From Fragum whitleyi (lineage: Eukaryota; Mollusca; Bivalvia; Cardiida; Cardiidae), in the NCBI GenBank assembly GCA_948146395.1, contig OX411547.1, forward strand, positions 55,977,566-56,041,565: a stretch of 64,000 nucleotides of DNA, in the 5' to 3' direction. A model generated the notes under the pieces. It saw only the letters and a program-made list of their open reading frames with translations. It did no database searches and was not told the origin of the DNA. Shown one piece after another: positions 1 through 11,965 of the stretch. Numbering within the stretch: the stretch's first letter is position 1; each line of letters begins with the position of its first letter. Both the position numbers and the translations under genes were made by a program.

Positions 1-1675
1 TATTAAGACACCAAATATAAATATGGTATTATTGGCATTAAAACCACTGGATTATAACAGAAATAAGAAAATTCACCTGTATATTGTCTTTCCGGTACTA
101 CGAACCTTGTTGCTTCAGCTGAATTGAGCTGTATTTAAATGGGTTTTTGGAGATATATGGGCCATGCGTATGGTTTTTGAAGATCTATTTCTGTGGTAAC
201 TGGTTCTTTTTATTGTGATCTTTAGTTTATGATTTCTTAAATATTTCTTGTAAGATTTTAGGAGAAAAAAAAAACAAATTAGTAAATACAAATCTTACTG
301 CAGCCTCTATCAATTATGACTGGTACAAATGGCGATTGATAATGATTTTTTATGGAAAACATTAAGGAAAACCAAAACCAGCATCATACAGAATAGAATT
401 GATAATCAAAAGTTTTCGCTTGATTACATTGAATTACAGAAACGTGTGTCAACCTGTTTATATATTAAGCCATTTGAATTATATTTTGTTGTTTTGATTT
501 GTAATTCTTAATTGTTCGTTTTATATACATGTATGAACTCTGTAAATATTTGTTGAGGCCCACGGGGAAGACTGGGTGAATAAGACAGCTGTGCTGCCTC
601 TTAAAGACTTTATTATTATTATGATTAATTTTTACATGCAAGGATTAATGATGATTATTGAATATTTTCACTAACATAATTCTATGTGCAGATAATAATG
701 ATAATAGTAAAAAGCACCTCACTTAATAATTCTACGTGCAGAGAATAATATCGATTGTTTAAAATTTCACTAACATAATTCTACGTGCAGTGAAAATCAC
801 GGATTCAATCTTTATTACATTTCATGGGAGCTGGGAATAGTTCTACCCCTTTCTTATTAATTTCATTTTTGAGAATGACTATGAGATGTATTTCAACGAA
901 TTTACACATCCGTTTGAAATAGTTTTTTCGAATTTGTGTATTCAAAGAGGTCGAAATGCAAAAGCCGAAATTATCCAATGGTAAGAGCAGTTTTATACGA
1001 CTGTATTCAATTTCCACTTCCCAAACTGTTTTTGAGAAACAAAACTTCCATATATAGTTGGGATCGAAAACATATGGATTCTTCCTTTTTTTGTTTTGTT
1101 GTTTTGTTTGTTTGTTTTGTTTTTGCTTTTTTGATTTATTCTTTCTTTTTCGTATTACCGAAAAGTGAATATTTAAAGGGACTGAAGCGCAATAATGTTC
1201 ATTTTTACATGTTAACAGAATTTTGATAGTTCATTCCATTATTAAATGTCAATTTCAACCGACCTGCATGTTAACCTAATTTTTGGGGACGCCATAACCA
1301 GGTATAAGAAAAGTTAAAATGCTATAAATGTTCAATTTGAAAAAAAGAACACGTTCATTAAGATGCGGAAAACTGATCCTTGCCTTACATAATTATAGAG
1401 AATAAATGAAGAAGTTGATCTTATTCCATAGTTTAAATTTTGTGTCGTTTTAAATTTACCAAGCAACGTCGGTATAAACAAAAGTGGCAGTGCAATGCAT
1501 ATCGCATTTTTCTTCGGCGTATTCTTAGGTTTAGATCCATTATAGAATTTCTATGAATAATTTCACAATCTCTGTTTAATCTTTGTTTAAATTAATCACC
1601 TACTCGTTCTTTTTATGCGTGCACAGAGGTACAATCATGCGACATAATAAAAATACTAGTTGACAAATTAGTTTA
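1..1675. other. AT-rich stretch without a recognised gene
   Basis: No coding exon with flanking splice signals and a recognisable domain was found on either strand. The only structure seen is the short tandem motif listed separately at 675-795. If the orphan LU exon at 1682-1759 belongs to a live gene, its next exons should lie here or beyond the left edge; I looked for the diagnostic CC-x4-CN ending of the LU fold and did not find it. Confidence 0.5.
675..795. repeat. Short tandem repeat, three units
   Basis: The motif ataattctacgtgcag (first unit has tatg for tacg) occurs three times at roughly 50-60 bp spacing, two copies preceded by cactaac. No coding or mobile function is evident. Confidence 0.6.
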
Positions 1676-1681
1676 CCTCAC

Positions 1682-1759
1682 CGGTTTGGCACTGTTTGGT
1701 TACGGTACATGGTTTGCTGACATCTGACCCCGTCAAGACACAGTCGTAGCACATCAACG
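1682..1759 (-). CDS. Orphan exon of a Ly6/uPAR (three-finger) domain protein, partial
   Basis: On the minus strand a 78-bp phase 1-1 exon is bounded by acceptor TTTCAG and donor GTGAGG. It translates to LMCYDCVLTGSDV followed by SKPCTVTKQCQT. The leading L-x-C-Y-x-C and the spacing C-x2-C-x11-C-x5-C are the first finger of an LU domain. It corresponds in position and size to exon 3 (80 bp) of the secreted gene at 12.1-18.7 kb, but the sequence differs, so it is a related gene rather than a recent copy. No signal-peptide exon upstream or later LU exons downstream were found. It may be a gene running off the left edge, a very long gene, or a relic exon. Confidence 0.6.
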
Positions 1760-2184
1760 CTGAAACCGAATACAAATCAATCTTGGTAAGGCTCTATATT
1801 CACTTCAAAAACTAGTTTCTCCCAAAAGCAGACTCAAGAGAACCTTATCACATTGTCAGAGTTTGTTCATCTTCACGAGTCAAGGGTTATAGAATCGATA
1901 AGATCTTCTCCAATACCCCTTGACTGAATGAATAGGTATTTTCTGTACGATTTATTTTTAGCCGGCCAATCAAAAGGTCAAACGCGATTTCTGTGACTGC
2001 CAATCAGAGAGCTTCTTACAAACGACATCGGTACCTTTCAATCCCTATGGCAACCTGTTGTATTCCGACGACTGTGTAGATAACCCTTCACTCTTGGATA
2101 AAGAAAATGCGTCGCATCGAAGAGTACGTTTTTATTCGGTGACAGATAGATTAATAAAATCAACAAAATATAAATCATTTCCTT

Positions 2185-2489
2185 TTTATCAAAATGATGG
2201 CCGCCGTCATAGCGTAGTTGGTAGCGCGTCGGACTGTCAATCTAGAGGTCCCGGGTTCGATCCCCGACGGCGGCACTCATTCTTTCCGACTATTTGTCTC
2301 TCACCAATGTGTTGATAATCGTAGACCTATGTGAGATAGTAGCTGGAGGCTAGGAAAGGATGTGGTGGTTGTACTGGTGAGAGAAATACCAGGAAACCAT
2401 TGTTAGGTGCTCCAGCCGCCGCGATATAACTGAAATAATGTTGAAAGCGGCGTTAAACTCCATTCAATCAATCAATTTATCAAAATGAT
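2185..2489 (+). mobile_element. Full-length tRNA-derived SINE with target-site duplication
   Basis: A 277-bp element (2199-2475) is flanked by a perfect 14-bp direct repeat, tttatcaaaatgat, at 2185-2198 and 2476-2489. The head resembles tRNA-Asp(GTC): a GCCGCCG/CGGCGGC acceptor stem, an exact pol III A box (TAGCGTAGTTGG) and a B box (GGTTCGATCCC). The body carries the conserved block ctggagg...ctggtgagag...aggtgctccag, then gcggcgttaaac and a caatcaatca tail. The anticodon stem is mismatched, so it is not a working tRNA. At least eight partial relatives lie elsewhere in the window. It could belong to a published molluscan SINE family; that was not checked. Confidence 0.9.
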
Positions 2490-2545
2490 AGGAATAGTAA
2501 GTCGAAAGTTTCCTCATTGTCCACCGTGAATGTTTCCGAATCTCT

Positions 2546-2564
2546 CCCCCCCCCCCCCCCCCCC
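2546..2564. repeat. Poly-C tract
   Basis: A run of 19 cytosines. A similar run lies near 20090-20111. These are slippage-prone and their lengths in the assembly may be unreliable. Confidence 0.8.
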
Positions 2565-2919
2565 TTAAATTACATCAAAAATGTGAGTTGGGAATTCAGA
2601 CATCATCTTTCACACGTTTGGTATTGGCAAAAATAACATGAAATGATTTTGAGTTAATCTATCCCCCTTATTGTTCCATAGAAGAACATTTTGGATAGCA
2701 TTCTCACTTTCCCCACTCCCCCCAAAAGAAAATGTATGATATAAAAATAAATAAAACTAATGGCCAGTTTTGTTTGTTTTTGTTTTTTTTTTTTAAAGCA
2801 AATGTATTTCTATACTACTAGAATATAGTCAACGGGCGGCAAAACTACTTAATCATTACTTGAATAAGCTGTAGCCACGATTTTTTGGACTACCCCACAT
2901 TAAAACACGTATATATCAT

Positions 2920-4005
2920 GGTGGACGGACGTTTTGGCCACGGACGTTTTGGCCAGGACATTTTGGCCAGGACGTTTTGGCCATGGACGTTTTGGCCACA
3001 ATATTTTTCAAAATAGGACCTTTTGGCCAAAAAATATTAGTTGGGAGATTAAGTTATTATATGAAATTTTGATCATGTTATACTTGTTATTTTAGTCATT
3101 TAGATAGTAAATTAGATTTTTTTTACCATTTTGATGTGTTTATTGGCTCAAAAGTATATCTTAATATATCTGAAGAAGAATAAAAAATATCTTTACATTA
3201 CAAAGATAGTGAAGAATGAATTGAAAATACTTTGAAATAATAATGATAAAAAGTTTTCAAAATGTTTTATCCATACATATTTCTTTCAGAAATTACATGA
3301 TAATATAGGATAAACAACATGAGAATATTTTCAAAAAGCGCAATTAGCTCATTTCCTTTGACCATAATGATTAATTCAAATCATCTATCATCTAATAATG
3401 TAAGAAAAGAAATAATAACCAATTAATGAATAAAAGATAAAACAGAAACTGCTACATGTAGACCAAAGCAAGTTTGTTAAATTCTATATTGAACATTTAA
3501 TTGATCATTAAAACCAATTTAATAGATATTAAAAGATTTTTCCCATTTGCCCACCTCCCCCCCTTCTGTAGCCTGACTATTGAATGAGAAAAAGGATAGA
3601 TCCATATTCAATATCTATATTACAAAAATAAATATTTCATAATAAGAAATGATTATCATCTAATACTAAGCACAATTTTTGAAAAAAAAATCATCTTCAA
3701 ATCTCAAATATTTGGCCAAAAACATATAATTTTTTTAAAGAATTTAACTCCTTTTCTCACACAATTTTGTTAAAGGTACAATATTTTAATCAAGTAACTA
3801 CACTTCTTATGTGGATAAAAAGTTCAATGAAATGAAACAAATAAAGAATCAAATTTAATGGCTATATACTTTCTTATACCCATGTAATAGAAATTTGGCC
3901 AAAAGGTCCTACTTTGTAAAACATTGTGGCCAAAACGTCCATGGCCAAAACGTCCTGGCCAAAACGTCCTGGCCAAAACGTCCGTGGCCAAAACGTCCTA
4001 CATTC
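2920..4005. mobile_element. Foldback-like DNA transposon with tandem-repeat TIRs, non-autonomous
   Basis: The two ends (2920-3025 and about 3890-4005) are inverted repeats of about 110 bp, each made of five to six tandem copies of GGACGTTTTGGCCA; the innermost unit reads GGACCTTTTGGCCA on both sides. The interior (about 860 bp) is AT-rich with no reading frame. A perfect 9-bp repeat atatatcat at 2911-2919 and 4006-4014 looks like the target-site duplication. Long TIRs with internal subrepeats are typical of foldback elements, and 9-bp duplications are common for Mutator-type elements. The superfamily assignment is inference. Confidence 0.85.
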
Positions 4006-4014
4006 ATATATCAT

Positions 4015-5600
4015 ACATATTCGAGATAAAAATCAAATAATCCCTTTTTAATTACAAATACATGTGTAATTCGATTTGGATTGGACATTGTGCGTGATTG
4101 CTTTGTTTAAAACGTCGTGAATAAGTTGTTTCATAGCAAATCCAAGTTTTAAATTTATCGTAACATTGTGACTACCTGCAATATGGGTACTTTTCAAATT
4201 AAAATTAATTCAAATAAATACACCAATAAATAAATAATGAAGACAAATTAAAACAATAAACAAATGAATTGATTAATTCTTCGGCTCCCACAATATTCTC
4301 ACACGAGATTTATTTTACACAGATAGAGGATTTTTACTAAAAATTGTTCTATTATTTTCTTTCTTTCTTTATTTATTTTCATATCTTATTCTCTTTATTT
4401 CTCTTGTCATTTAATGTGTTTAAAGAAAAGTGTGCTGGAAAAGAAGGAGAAATACTCCCGAATAAAAGAATTCATATGAAAGTTCAAGCAAATTATAATT
4501 TCTAAATTATTTCTAAGACGGCTTAATTATTGAGTTTATTCCAAATTTTAATTTTTGCGTACTTCAATATAGATGCATTCTACTAAATTGGAGTATGCCA
4601 TCGATAAGGTCTAAAACATTGAAAACTTAAACAGGTATTGATTGATTAAATAACTTGAAAATTCAAATAAACATGAAAAATCGTAATACACTGTCATCGA
4701 GGGTAGAAAAAGAATAATTTGAGAACCTTTCAATGTACCATCAAATTATTAAAAAGATATGTTGTCATTTGAACAGATATAGGAATTTCGATCAGATTTT
4801 GTGATTGTGTATTTCAGTCTTGCTAAGTGTCACAATTACCTGAACTGAAGGGGTTAAGCGCAATTGTAAGGGTTAATTTCACATCTGGAAAGTAGCCGCG
4901 GGGTATATTGATCTAACATACCTCCCGCTGTCGGACCTTTTTGTAAAAAGATTACTGATTGGTCCGCCTCGTTTTCCGTTCTGTGACGTCACGCGTACAG
5001 AAATTACCCATTCAATCAGCCAAGGGTAAGATAAGTAAAACGTTCGTAACCCTTGGTTCGACAAGATGGAGTTTGTTTAGAAAAGAAAACTAGTGGTTCA
5101 GTGCATTCGTTTATTGATTCTCCTTTATGGCTTATTCACGTTTTTGAGGACATAAACATTTGCAGACGCGCGAAAAATGGTTTGATTTCGAGTGCGAAGT
5201 TGAGGGTTTCTGCAAATATTAACGCCCGTAAAAATGTGAATTGACGCTATTATTGCATGAATGAAAGACTGTAGTATTAATTCCAACAGAAATTAATAGA
5301 TGGTATGCTTTAAAACTAGCGTGAAACCAACTAATGTGACGAAAAAATTACGTTGTGCATTGCACCGTTTCTTTTGTTTATACCGACATTGTTTGGTAAA
5401 TTCGTGACCTCACAAAATTCAACTCAGGAAAAGGATCAACGACTTTATTTGTGCTTTATATTAATATTAGTCTTATATATTGGTATAGTGCATAGGCCTA
5501 GACCGAGGGTATTTAAGTAAAAGATAAAAGCCTGCGTTTACGGTACGTGAATTTACTTATTTTAATCCATGTTTTCTCCCGTTAACGCCCGGTTTTTGTC
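4015..5600. other. Non-coding stretch, nothing firm
   Basis: Apart from the CRE-like site, I see AT-rich sequence without domain-coding exons. The longest open frames are about 60 codons, overlap on opposite strands and show no homology I recognise. Confidence 0.4.
4984..4991. promoter_or_regulatory. Possible CRE palindrome in a candidate promoter
   Basis: A perfect TGACGTCA palindrome lies in a locally GC-richer stretch, about 35 bp from an inverted CCAAT motif (gattggtcc, near 4958). On the minus strand a consensus-like donor (GGAG|GTATGT) follows near 4920, so a 5' non-coding exon of a leftward gene is conceivable. No transcript evidence is available and the site may be chance. Confidence 0.25.
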
Positions 5601-5627
5601 CGTTTGTGTATGCCCCTTTGTGATGGA

Positions 5628-6160
5628 CGACCACTCTCACCACTGTCCTGCATAGCTTTGTAGGTTTAAATACAATGTTTGACACCTGCGTCAGGGAAGA
5701 TCTTCTTTTGCTAAGTGGTAAGCGCATGGGACTTGTAAACCAATTATTTGAATATTGTTGTCAGCGTTGGTTCGACACTGGCTACCGTCCGATAATTTAC
5801 AGCAATGCTTCGGTTTAGGACAGTTCGTACGTAACATTGGGGCTCGCCCGGGATTAACCATTGAGCCATTTATGTCGACATTGCACCGACTTGGTTAGTT
5901 CAGAAAGCAGATAAATGCCTAGATAGGCTTTACGTCTTCAATATATGATGACTCTCAAGGGGGGGTGTTATGGGAGACCACTCTCACCTCTGTCCTGCAT
6001 AGCTTTGTAGGTTTAAATACAATGTCTGACACCTGCTTCAGGGAAGATCTTCTTTGGCTAAGTGGTTAGTGCATTGAATATTGTTGTCCGCGTGGGCTCG
6101 ACACCGGCTCACATCGGATATTTTTCAGCTATGCTTCAGTTGAGGACAGTTCGTACGTAA
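5628..6160 (+). repeat. Two direct copies of a tRNA-like repeat
   Basis: A block beginning ccactctcacc...tgtcctgcatagctttgtagg occurs at about 5631-5850 and again at about 5972-6155, roughly 340 bp apart. Each copy contains an A-box-like ggctaagtggttagtgc and a B-box-like gttcgacac, so it is probably tRNA-derived. The second copy has lost about 20 bp between the two boxes. Confidence 0.65.
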
Positions 6161-6274
6161 CAACCCGAAAACGTACATTTTATGCAATAATGATTTGATA
6201 ACCATATTTTTTCGAAATTAAAACGGTCATATGGACAGGCAGACCGACGAAATATCTTGTAAGTAAGTGGACCC

Positions 6275-6415
6275 ATAATAGTTTCGCAATATTTCGGAAC
6301 TCATGATCTTTCACAACGTAACCGGAGTTTCGTAATGGAATTATTAGGCAACCTCGGTTAACACTGTTAAGGTTTATGACCTCCGAAACGTTGCAGAACT
6401 ATTACGGGTCTAGAT
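6275..6415. repeat. Imperfect palindromic MITE (ataatagt...actattac family)
   Basis: The two halves are imperfect inverted repeats around ttattaggcaacctcggtta, opening with ataatagtttcgcaatattt and ending cgttgcagaactattac. Related copies lie at 42325-42455 and 49563-49725, which shows dispersal. Confidence 0.7.
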
Positions 6416-7194
6416 ATTAACAATAAACCAGCCATGCATTCAGTATAATGCGACACTCGAGTCATCAATGGTAGCTTCTAATAAGTAATGTAGCGCATTT
6501 CATGTGATTTTTTGAGAATTCCTTAGCAAATGGCTTAATGTACATCTTCCTTAAAATTACTTACGACATTTTTTGCAATACCTCGGACATGCTACTTGTG
6601 AAAGTCCTGGGTCGTTACATAAGTATGGATTTTGCTTTTCTATTCCGGGACAAGCGGCCGGATCCAAATCTTGACAAAGTGATAGGACAGATGGGCATGC
6701 GATGGCTAATAAGACCACAACTGCAAAAAGACATAAAAAAGAAGAACCTCATGAAAAAGCTTTTTTTCTTGTTGTTGTTGTTGTTCACGAAAAAATATCG
6801 ACCTCACTCGAAAATAAACGGTTATTACGTGGTAGTTAAATTTATTATTTTGTTAATAGACAGTTATTCCTATTTTTAAAGGAATATCTCTTAAATAAGG
6901 AGATAACATAGATAGAACATAAGATAGATTGCTAGTAGTAGTTGGTATGTTACGAAGCTCACGAAACTGACGATTATCATGTGGAAATGTCTGGTTATCT
7001 CTCGGAAAGCGGCGGATTTTATACTGCGTAATAAGTCTCAAAATAAATGGAGAAATTGCTATCTCAAAGTTTAAAGTTTTAGTTTTAGCCAGAATTCTAC
7101 CAACTTAAGATTTGGGTCTTAGCTTGTGATCGCAAAACGACGATTTGTTCATTTAACACTGAGATGTTGGACTCTTACAACCGATTCCCAGTAT

Positions 7195-7480
7195 ATAGAC
7201 TTTTTATTGGCTTTTCGGTGGATTATCGATAAATAGAGTTAATTATCATTTGATAAACTCACCGCCTAACCAGTGAAATTATCAAAAATTATTATTTATT
7301 TTTTTTGAAAATTTGTCCTTATTTTTTCACTTTTTGTCTCATTTTTTTGCATAAAAAAGTAATAGGATAATCATTTGTTTTTCGTGAACAACAAGAGCTA
7401 TATTTCACATGTGGCTCCGCCACACGTGAAAATATAGCTTTTGTTGATCACTCAATGAAATAAAAATCGATCTAAGACTG
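7195..7480. repeat. Hairpin-bearing dispersed repeat (agctatattttca family)
   Basis: It contains a strong hairpin at about 7390-7445 (acaagagctatatttcac/gtgaaaatatagctttt) beside a block reading cattttgtct-like on one strand. The same arrangement occurs in reverse orientation at 48785-49175 and, more degraded, at 54010-54735, so this is a dispersed non-coding element of several hundred bp. Confidence 0.65.
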
Positions 7481-7835
7481 AAACTTTTTTATCCTATTTT
7501 TAATGTTTAATGACCTAATTTGGAGTTATTACTTATTTTTACTTTGATATCCTTGTAGAATAATGAATTTACCAAATTTTTGATCTACGGTATTGACTCA
7601 ATCATTGATCGCCTTTTATACATGTCATGTCAGAAAAAGAAGAAATGCTCACAGTTCCGCAGAAACATCACAGTCCAGAGAATAATGTAGATGGTTAAAA
7701 TATATTTAGTTTTCAGAAAAATCGTTCAAAGACATTTAACTGTTAAGATGCCCTAGATTTGCCCAAGTGTCTGTTTCTTATCTATTTTGAATCACGAGTG
7801 TTCATTTTAAACTTTCCCTTAACCTTAAGATTCTA

Positions 7836-8000
7836 TGAATGAATGAGCGAATGAATGAATGAATGAATGAATGAATGAAAATGGATGAATTAATTAATGA
7901 ATAAATTAATTGAAATTGATCAAAGGATTTCATTGAATTAATTGTTTGAATGTAATAATCAAACGAATAAATGAATGAATGGGTCCATGAATGAATGAAG
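7836..8000. repeat. TGAA microsatellite region
   Basis: Runs of tgaa/gaat occur at 7836-7879 and again at about 7965-8000, separated by a degenerate AT-rich spacer. Confidence 0.8.
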
Positions 8001-9130
8001 GAATTTGCAAAACTAATTGATTTACCAATTAGTGATATAATCGACGAAAGGTAGAAAGCTTTTGGGCTTCCCTGAAAATAAAGGACAGGCCTACATTGTT
8101 GTATATCTTCTTTCGGCAGTTTGTTTATAGGAAGACTTTAGACGAGTTTAAAATGGATGAGTTGAGACCAGCGAATTCAATGTTGTCCCATTCTCTCTAC
8201 TTGCTGAGAAGGCAAAGAAACGCAGCATTGCTTAAATTGTTCACCCACAGGTACACGTCACTTGTCATCGCGTAAATGAAACGTTCTTTGGAAACAATAC
8301 ATTGCCTTTAAGGCCGATTTTAACAATATATCAATAATCGTTATCATAGCAAATATACCCACGAGCAATGAAAACGCACCACCTGAATTTTTTCTCATAT
8401 ATTTATTTCATGTACCAAAACTTCAGGCATTAATATTACCAATTTAAATAAATTTTTAATGGGCTATTTACTACACAACAGTGTTAAAGTAACCTCAGAA
8501 ACGGTCGAAGATTTTTGAACCTATGACTTAAGAAAAAAGTTAAAAATCGTAAATCTTATATCTGCATAGTAGGTTTGTAAACCCCTTCGATATTTGGTAA
8601 CATAACCTGTAACTCAGTACAAGATGCTACTATCACTTTGTAGAACGGTTGCCACAGTCTATATAGTTGGTTCGTGCACAGGCTTACACTCATTAATTTC
8701 TGTGTCTACACCGTACCCTCGGCGTCTCTGATTGGCCTAAGCATGTCGTTTCGATTTCAAATCACTGGAAAACACGAGTACAAAAAGGTTTTTTTTACGA
8801 GTCTGATTTCAATGAAAAAATTACTTAGTGTTATAAGTTAATCCAATACCATACGTTAGTTCAGATCAGTCTATTGCTTTTTGCTCAGAACAAAAGTGAA
8901 ATCTAATGCTGTATTTTCATTCGCTAAGAATAAGTAATTTTAATCATGCTATTTAAAACTTGTTTACAAAAAACAATTAAATGTGCATGCCAAAAGGGCC
9001 TTTTTTATGACCACCATACGAACGGCAACGTCATTTGGTTGATGTTAAGACATGCAGTGTCTACACGTTCGTTTATAGTTTGAAAGACGATCAAAAAGGA
9101 GTAGATTGAAAATTTTATAATTAAGGACAG
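8000..9130. other. Non-coding stretch, nothing recognised
   Basis: No exon with domain similarity, no long inverted or tandem repeat and no tRNA-like box pair could be supported here on either strand. Confidence 0.35.
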
Positions 9131-9139
9131 TTTGTGCTG

Positions 9140-9810
9140 TTTTGAAATCGGGTTCACCCGATTTATAAAAACCGTTTTCCAGAAATCGCATCAGTTGGAC
9201 ACATTACATTTTTACCCTTATCCGCTGAGCAATGTGTTCTAGCCAAACTATGTGTTTTCAAACACCGAAGAAACGGCCTTTTCAGTCACTATCTACGAAC
9301 TTTTTTATATCTTATTTACGTTTGCGACAAATAAAGAAGAGGCTAATACAAAATTTGATGTAATTTTCGCTTTTAATAATTACCAGTTAGTATTTTCAGT
9401 GTTTATAACATGATTTTCGGCTGGGTAAAGGAGTTAAAACGTACAATAGATTAACTGTTTAATAACTTTATTGCAGTAACAATATTACTGGTCTGATTTT
9501 TTTCTCGAACGGTCATTTAACAGTTGTAGGGCTTACAACCAATCAACTTCTGTTAAGATTTTCACGTGGTCAAAACCCACGCTTACTGAGACTGGATACT
9601 TACATTTTGCGTGTTATCTACTGAGCTATTTGTTCAAGACAAACAACGCAGAAACGGCCTTTTCAGTTACAATCTACATTTTTTATCTCTTTAACCTTTG
9701 CGATAAAAAAGGATGAGGCATAATTTGATGTAATTTTCGTTTTTAGTAATTACCAATTAGTATTTTCATCGTATTTTACAAGCTTTTCGGTTGAGTAAAG
9801 GAATTGAAAT
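9140..9810. repeat. Direct duplication of a 250-300-bp block
   Basis: A block at about 9140-9440 recurs at about 9550-9810. The best-conserved part reads agaaacggccttttcagt, then an AT-rich stretch ending ttagtattttca and cggttgagtaaaggaatt or its close variant. It has the look of a local tandem duplication of a dispersed repeat. Confidence 0.7.
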
Positions 9811-10122
9811 AATCTTCGTGCTGTTCTAATTTGATGTTCTAAAAACTGTTTAAGGCGATCAATGTCTATCCCAGCGGAGGGGATACATTGTGAAAAAGGG
9901 AAAACAACTTTTTGTATTTCATACAAGATCAACAACAACAATTCCTTACCCTCCTTCCTATCCGTTTTTTCCTTCGTCTCGAGTTCTTTCTTCATTTGTC
10001 GTCTGTTGGAATCGTCTGCTTCTATAGATGACACGGTTTTGTAGCACAGAATTCTCTGTCATTGCGTTGATTTTGATCGGTTTATTAGGATTTACGTCGT
10101 TTTCGACTGAAGTGGTCATATT

Positions 10123-10341
10123 TAGAGGCTGGAGCACCTAACTATGGATTCCTATTATTTCTCAAACCAGTACTACCACAACACCCTTACCCAGCCTCCA
10201 GCTGCTCCATCACATAGGTTCGGGATATCAAACCATTGAGGGACGACGTTTTTGTCTGAAAGGGTATTTGCCGCGACCGAGTATCGAACCCGGGACCTCT
10301 CGAACGAGAGGCAGGTGTGTTACAACCCGTGCTAAGGCCTA
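10123..10341 (-). mobile_element. SINE copy, reverse orientation
   Basis: The conserved body (ggctggagcacctaac...cagcctccagctgctcc) is followed by a tRNA-like head read on the minus strand, with B-box-like cgaacccgggacc. The head differs from that of the element at 2199, which suggests a SINE subfamily with another tRNA-derived head. Confidence 0.75.
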
Positions 10342-10382
10342 GGATTACCTTTACGTTTTGATAAACCGTCGGTGCTGTTATA

Positions 10383-10430
10383 AAATATCGTAACTACGGC
10401 TTCACTTAAGCCGTAGTTACGAGATTTTAT
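10383..10430. repeat. Near-perfect hairpin with a GTAACTACGGCTT arm
   Basis: tcgtaactacggctt and its reverse complement aagccgtagttacga are separated by four bases. The same arm motif appears inside the TIR element at 21175-21450 and near 52320, so it is a fragment of a mobile family. Confidence 0.75.
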
Positions 10431-10714
10431 ACCAACACCTACGAAATATTGTTTGTCCAATATTGCGTCATTGATAACTGGATAAAATTGTTCCCCATTG
10501 TGTTCTAACTTTAAGCTCTCTGTGCGAAAAAGAGGCTTTTCCAGTCCACTGGACCAAGGCTAAATAATTTTGTTGAAATTCCAAGTGCAACTTTGGCATC
10601 TCTACTGTAACTGTGCCTATACACTGCAGAGACATGACCGGGATTTGCCATTATCTGCCTGTATATAAATGCTTCCCTCAGACATCAAATGCCGGTTCTA
10701 CCCCCTTGTCGTCT

Positions 10715-10800
10715 GACCGTTTAGCGCAGCTGGTAGCATGTTGGATAATTAATCTTAGTTGAACTGGGTTCAGTCCCAAGTTGAATGGAAATGTTTTGTG
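10715..10800 (+). repeat. tRNA-like SINE head fragment
   Basis: An A-box-like tttagcgcagctggtagc is followed after about 40 bp by a B-box-like gggttcagtccc. The arms do not form a full cloverleaf. It is interpreted as a degraded tRNA-derived repeat. Confidence 0.45.
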
Positions 10801-11339
10801 AATTGTCTCTCAAGTTGAGTGGATACAATTCTGTAAACTCCAGTTGGGTGAGCTGGCGATGTACTCGAAAAAAAAATGGAGTGTTAAGACAAAAAACTCA
10901 CAAATTGGGGAAATATTTTACCAACTTTTATTGGCCAAATTTGAGTCCCTTTGATTGACGAACTATTACACTATCCCAGCCTCTCAATTATGCCCGATTT
11001 ACAGTGCTGACAGCACTTTGATTTGGGTGGTGCGTTTTCATTGCGGTTGAATAATATTGAATATTGACGGAAGAAAAAAAAAGAGATAGCCGAAATCTTA
11101 CACGTTTTCGATTGTAATTCATGGCAACCCTTACGACTGCCTTTACAGTACCATACAAATTTCTTTATTTGCTATTAAAAGCGCCTTGAGCATGAGCAGA
11201 ATATTTTACAATGTATGTTTGTGGAATTGAATAATGAAATCGAAATACACGAGACTTTAAAAGCATGTAAGGATTTAAATGCAGGAAAATTCGCCGGGCC
11301 TGATTGGACCAGGATGCGTTTGCGTTTGCGAACTTTAAG

Positions 11340-11965
11340 AAGTGCAAAAATTGAAGTGGCAAGTCGGAGGTGTGAAATGTTTAACGTGAAGAATTTCTTT
11401 TGAAGTGTGGAGTTGGAAGTGTGAAGTCGGAATTTCAATTTTGAAATAGTATTTCTCATATTTTACTGTTCAAATTTCATACTTCCGACTTCAGACGTCA
11501 CACTTTCAACTTTACACTTCATATTGCGCACTTCACACTTCCGACTTTCATCATCATACCTTAAATCCCGAATTTCTGACTTCACACTTCATGCGTCCAA
11601 CTTCAAACTGTTAAATTACAGAATTCCGACTTCACGCTTCACACTTACAACTTCATACCTTAGACTTCCAACACCCTCTTCAAACTTTACACTTTACAGT
11701 TCACACATCAGACTTCCAAAGTCAGGCTTTAGAGTTGGCACCTTACACTTCAAACTTCATACTTCATAATTTCGACTTTCAACTTCACAGTTCAAAGTTC
11801 ACACTTTAGACTTCAAAATTGACATTTCACACTTCCGACTTCACAGTTCAAACTACATACTTCTTACCTCAGACTTTAAACTTCACATTTCAGAGTTCAC
11901 ACTTCCGACTCCCAACTTCAAACTTCAAGCTTCCGACCTCACATATGAAAGATATGTTTGAAGTG
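11340..11965. repeat. ACTTC-rich minisatellite with inverted flanks
   Basis: From about 11465 to 11940 the plus strand is an irregular array of 8-10-bp words of the type acttcacacttccgacttc. Both flanks (about 11340-11445 and 11945-11985) carry the reverse-complement words (gaagtgtgaagtcgg), so the whole region can fold back on itself. Open frames across it are by-products of the repeat. Confidence 0.85.

Noticed and set aside
2200..2275. Functional tRNA-Asp gene
   Set aside because: The A and B boxes and acceptor stem are good, but the anticodon stem has mismatches and the sequence continues into a SINE body with a target-site duplication.
6538..6879. 113-codon plus-strand frame
   Set aside because: Low-complexity Lys/Leu tail from AT-rich DNA, no recognisable domain, no splice context.
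9750..10034. 94-codon minus-strand frame beginning MSSIEADDSN
   Set aside because: The first 29 residues look gene-like and are followed by a possible donor, but the rest overlaps a duplicated repeat block and no partner exon was found.
11165..11769. Several overlapping frames on both strands
   Set aside because: They lie in or beside the ACTTC minisatellite; the peptides are periodic by-products of the repeat.
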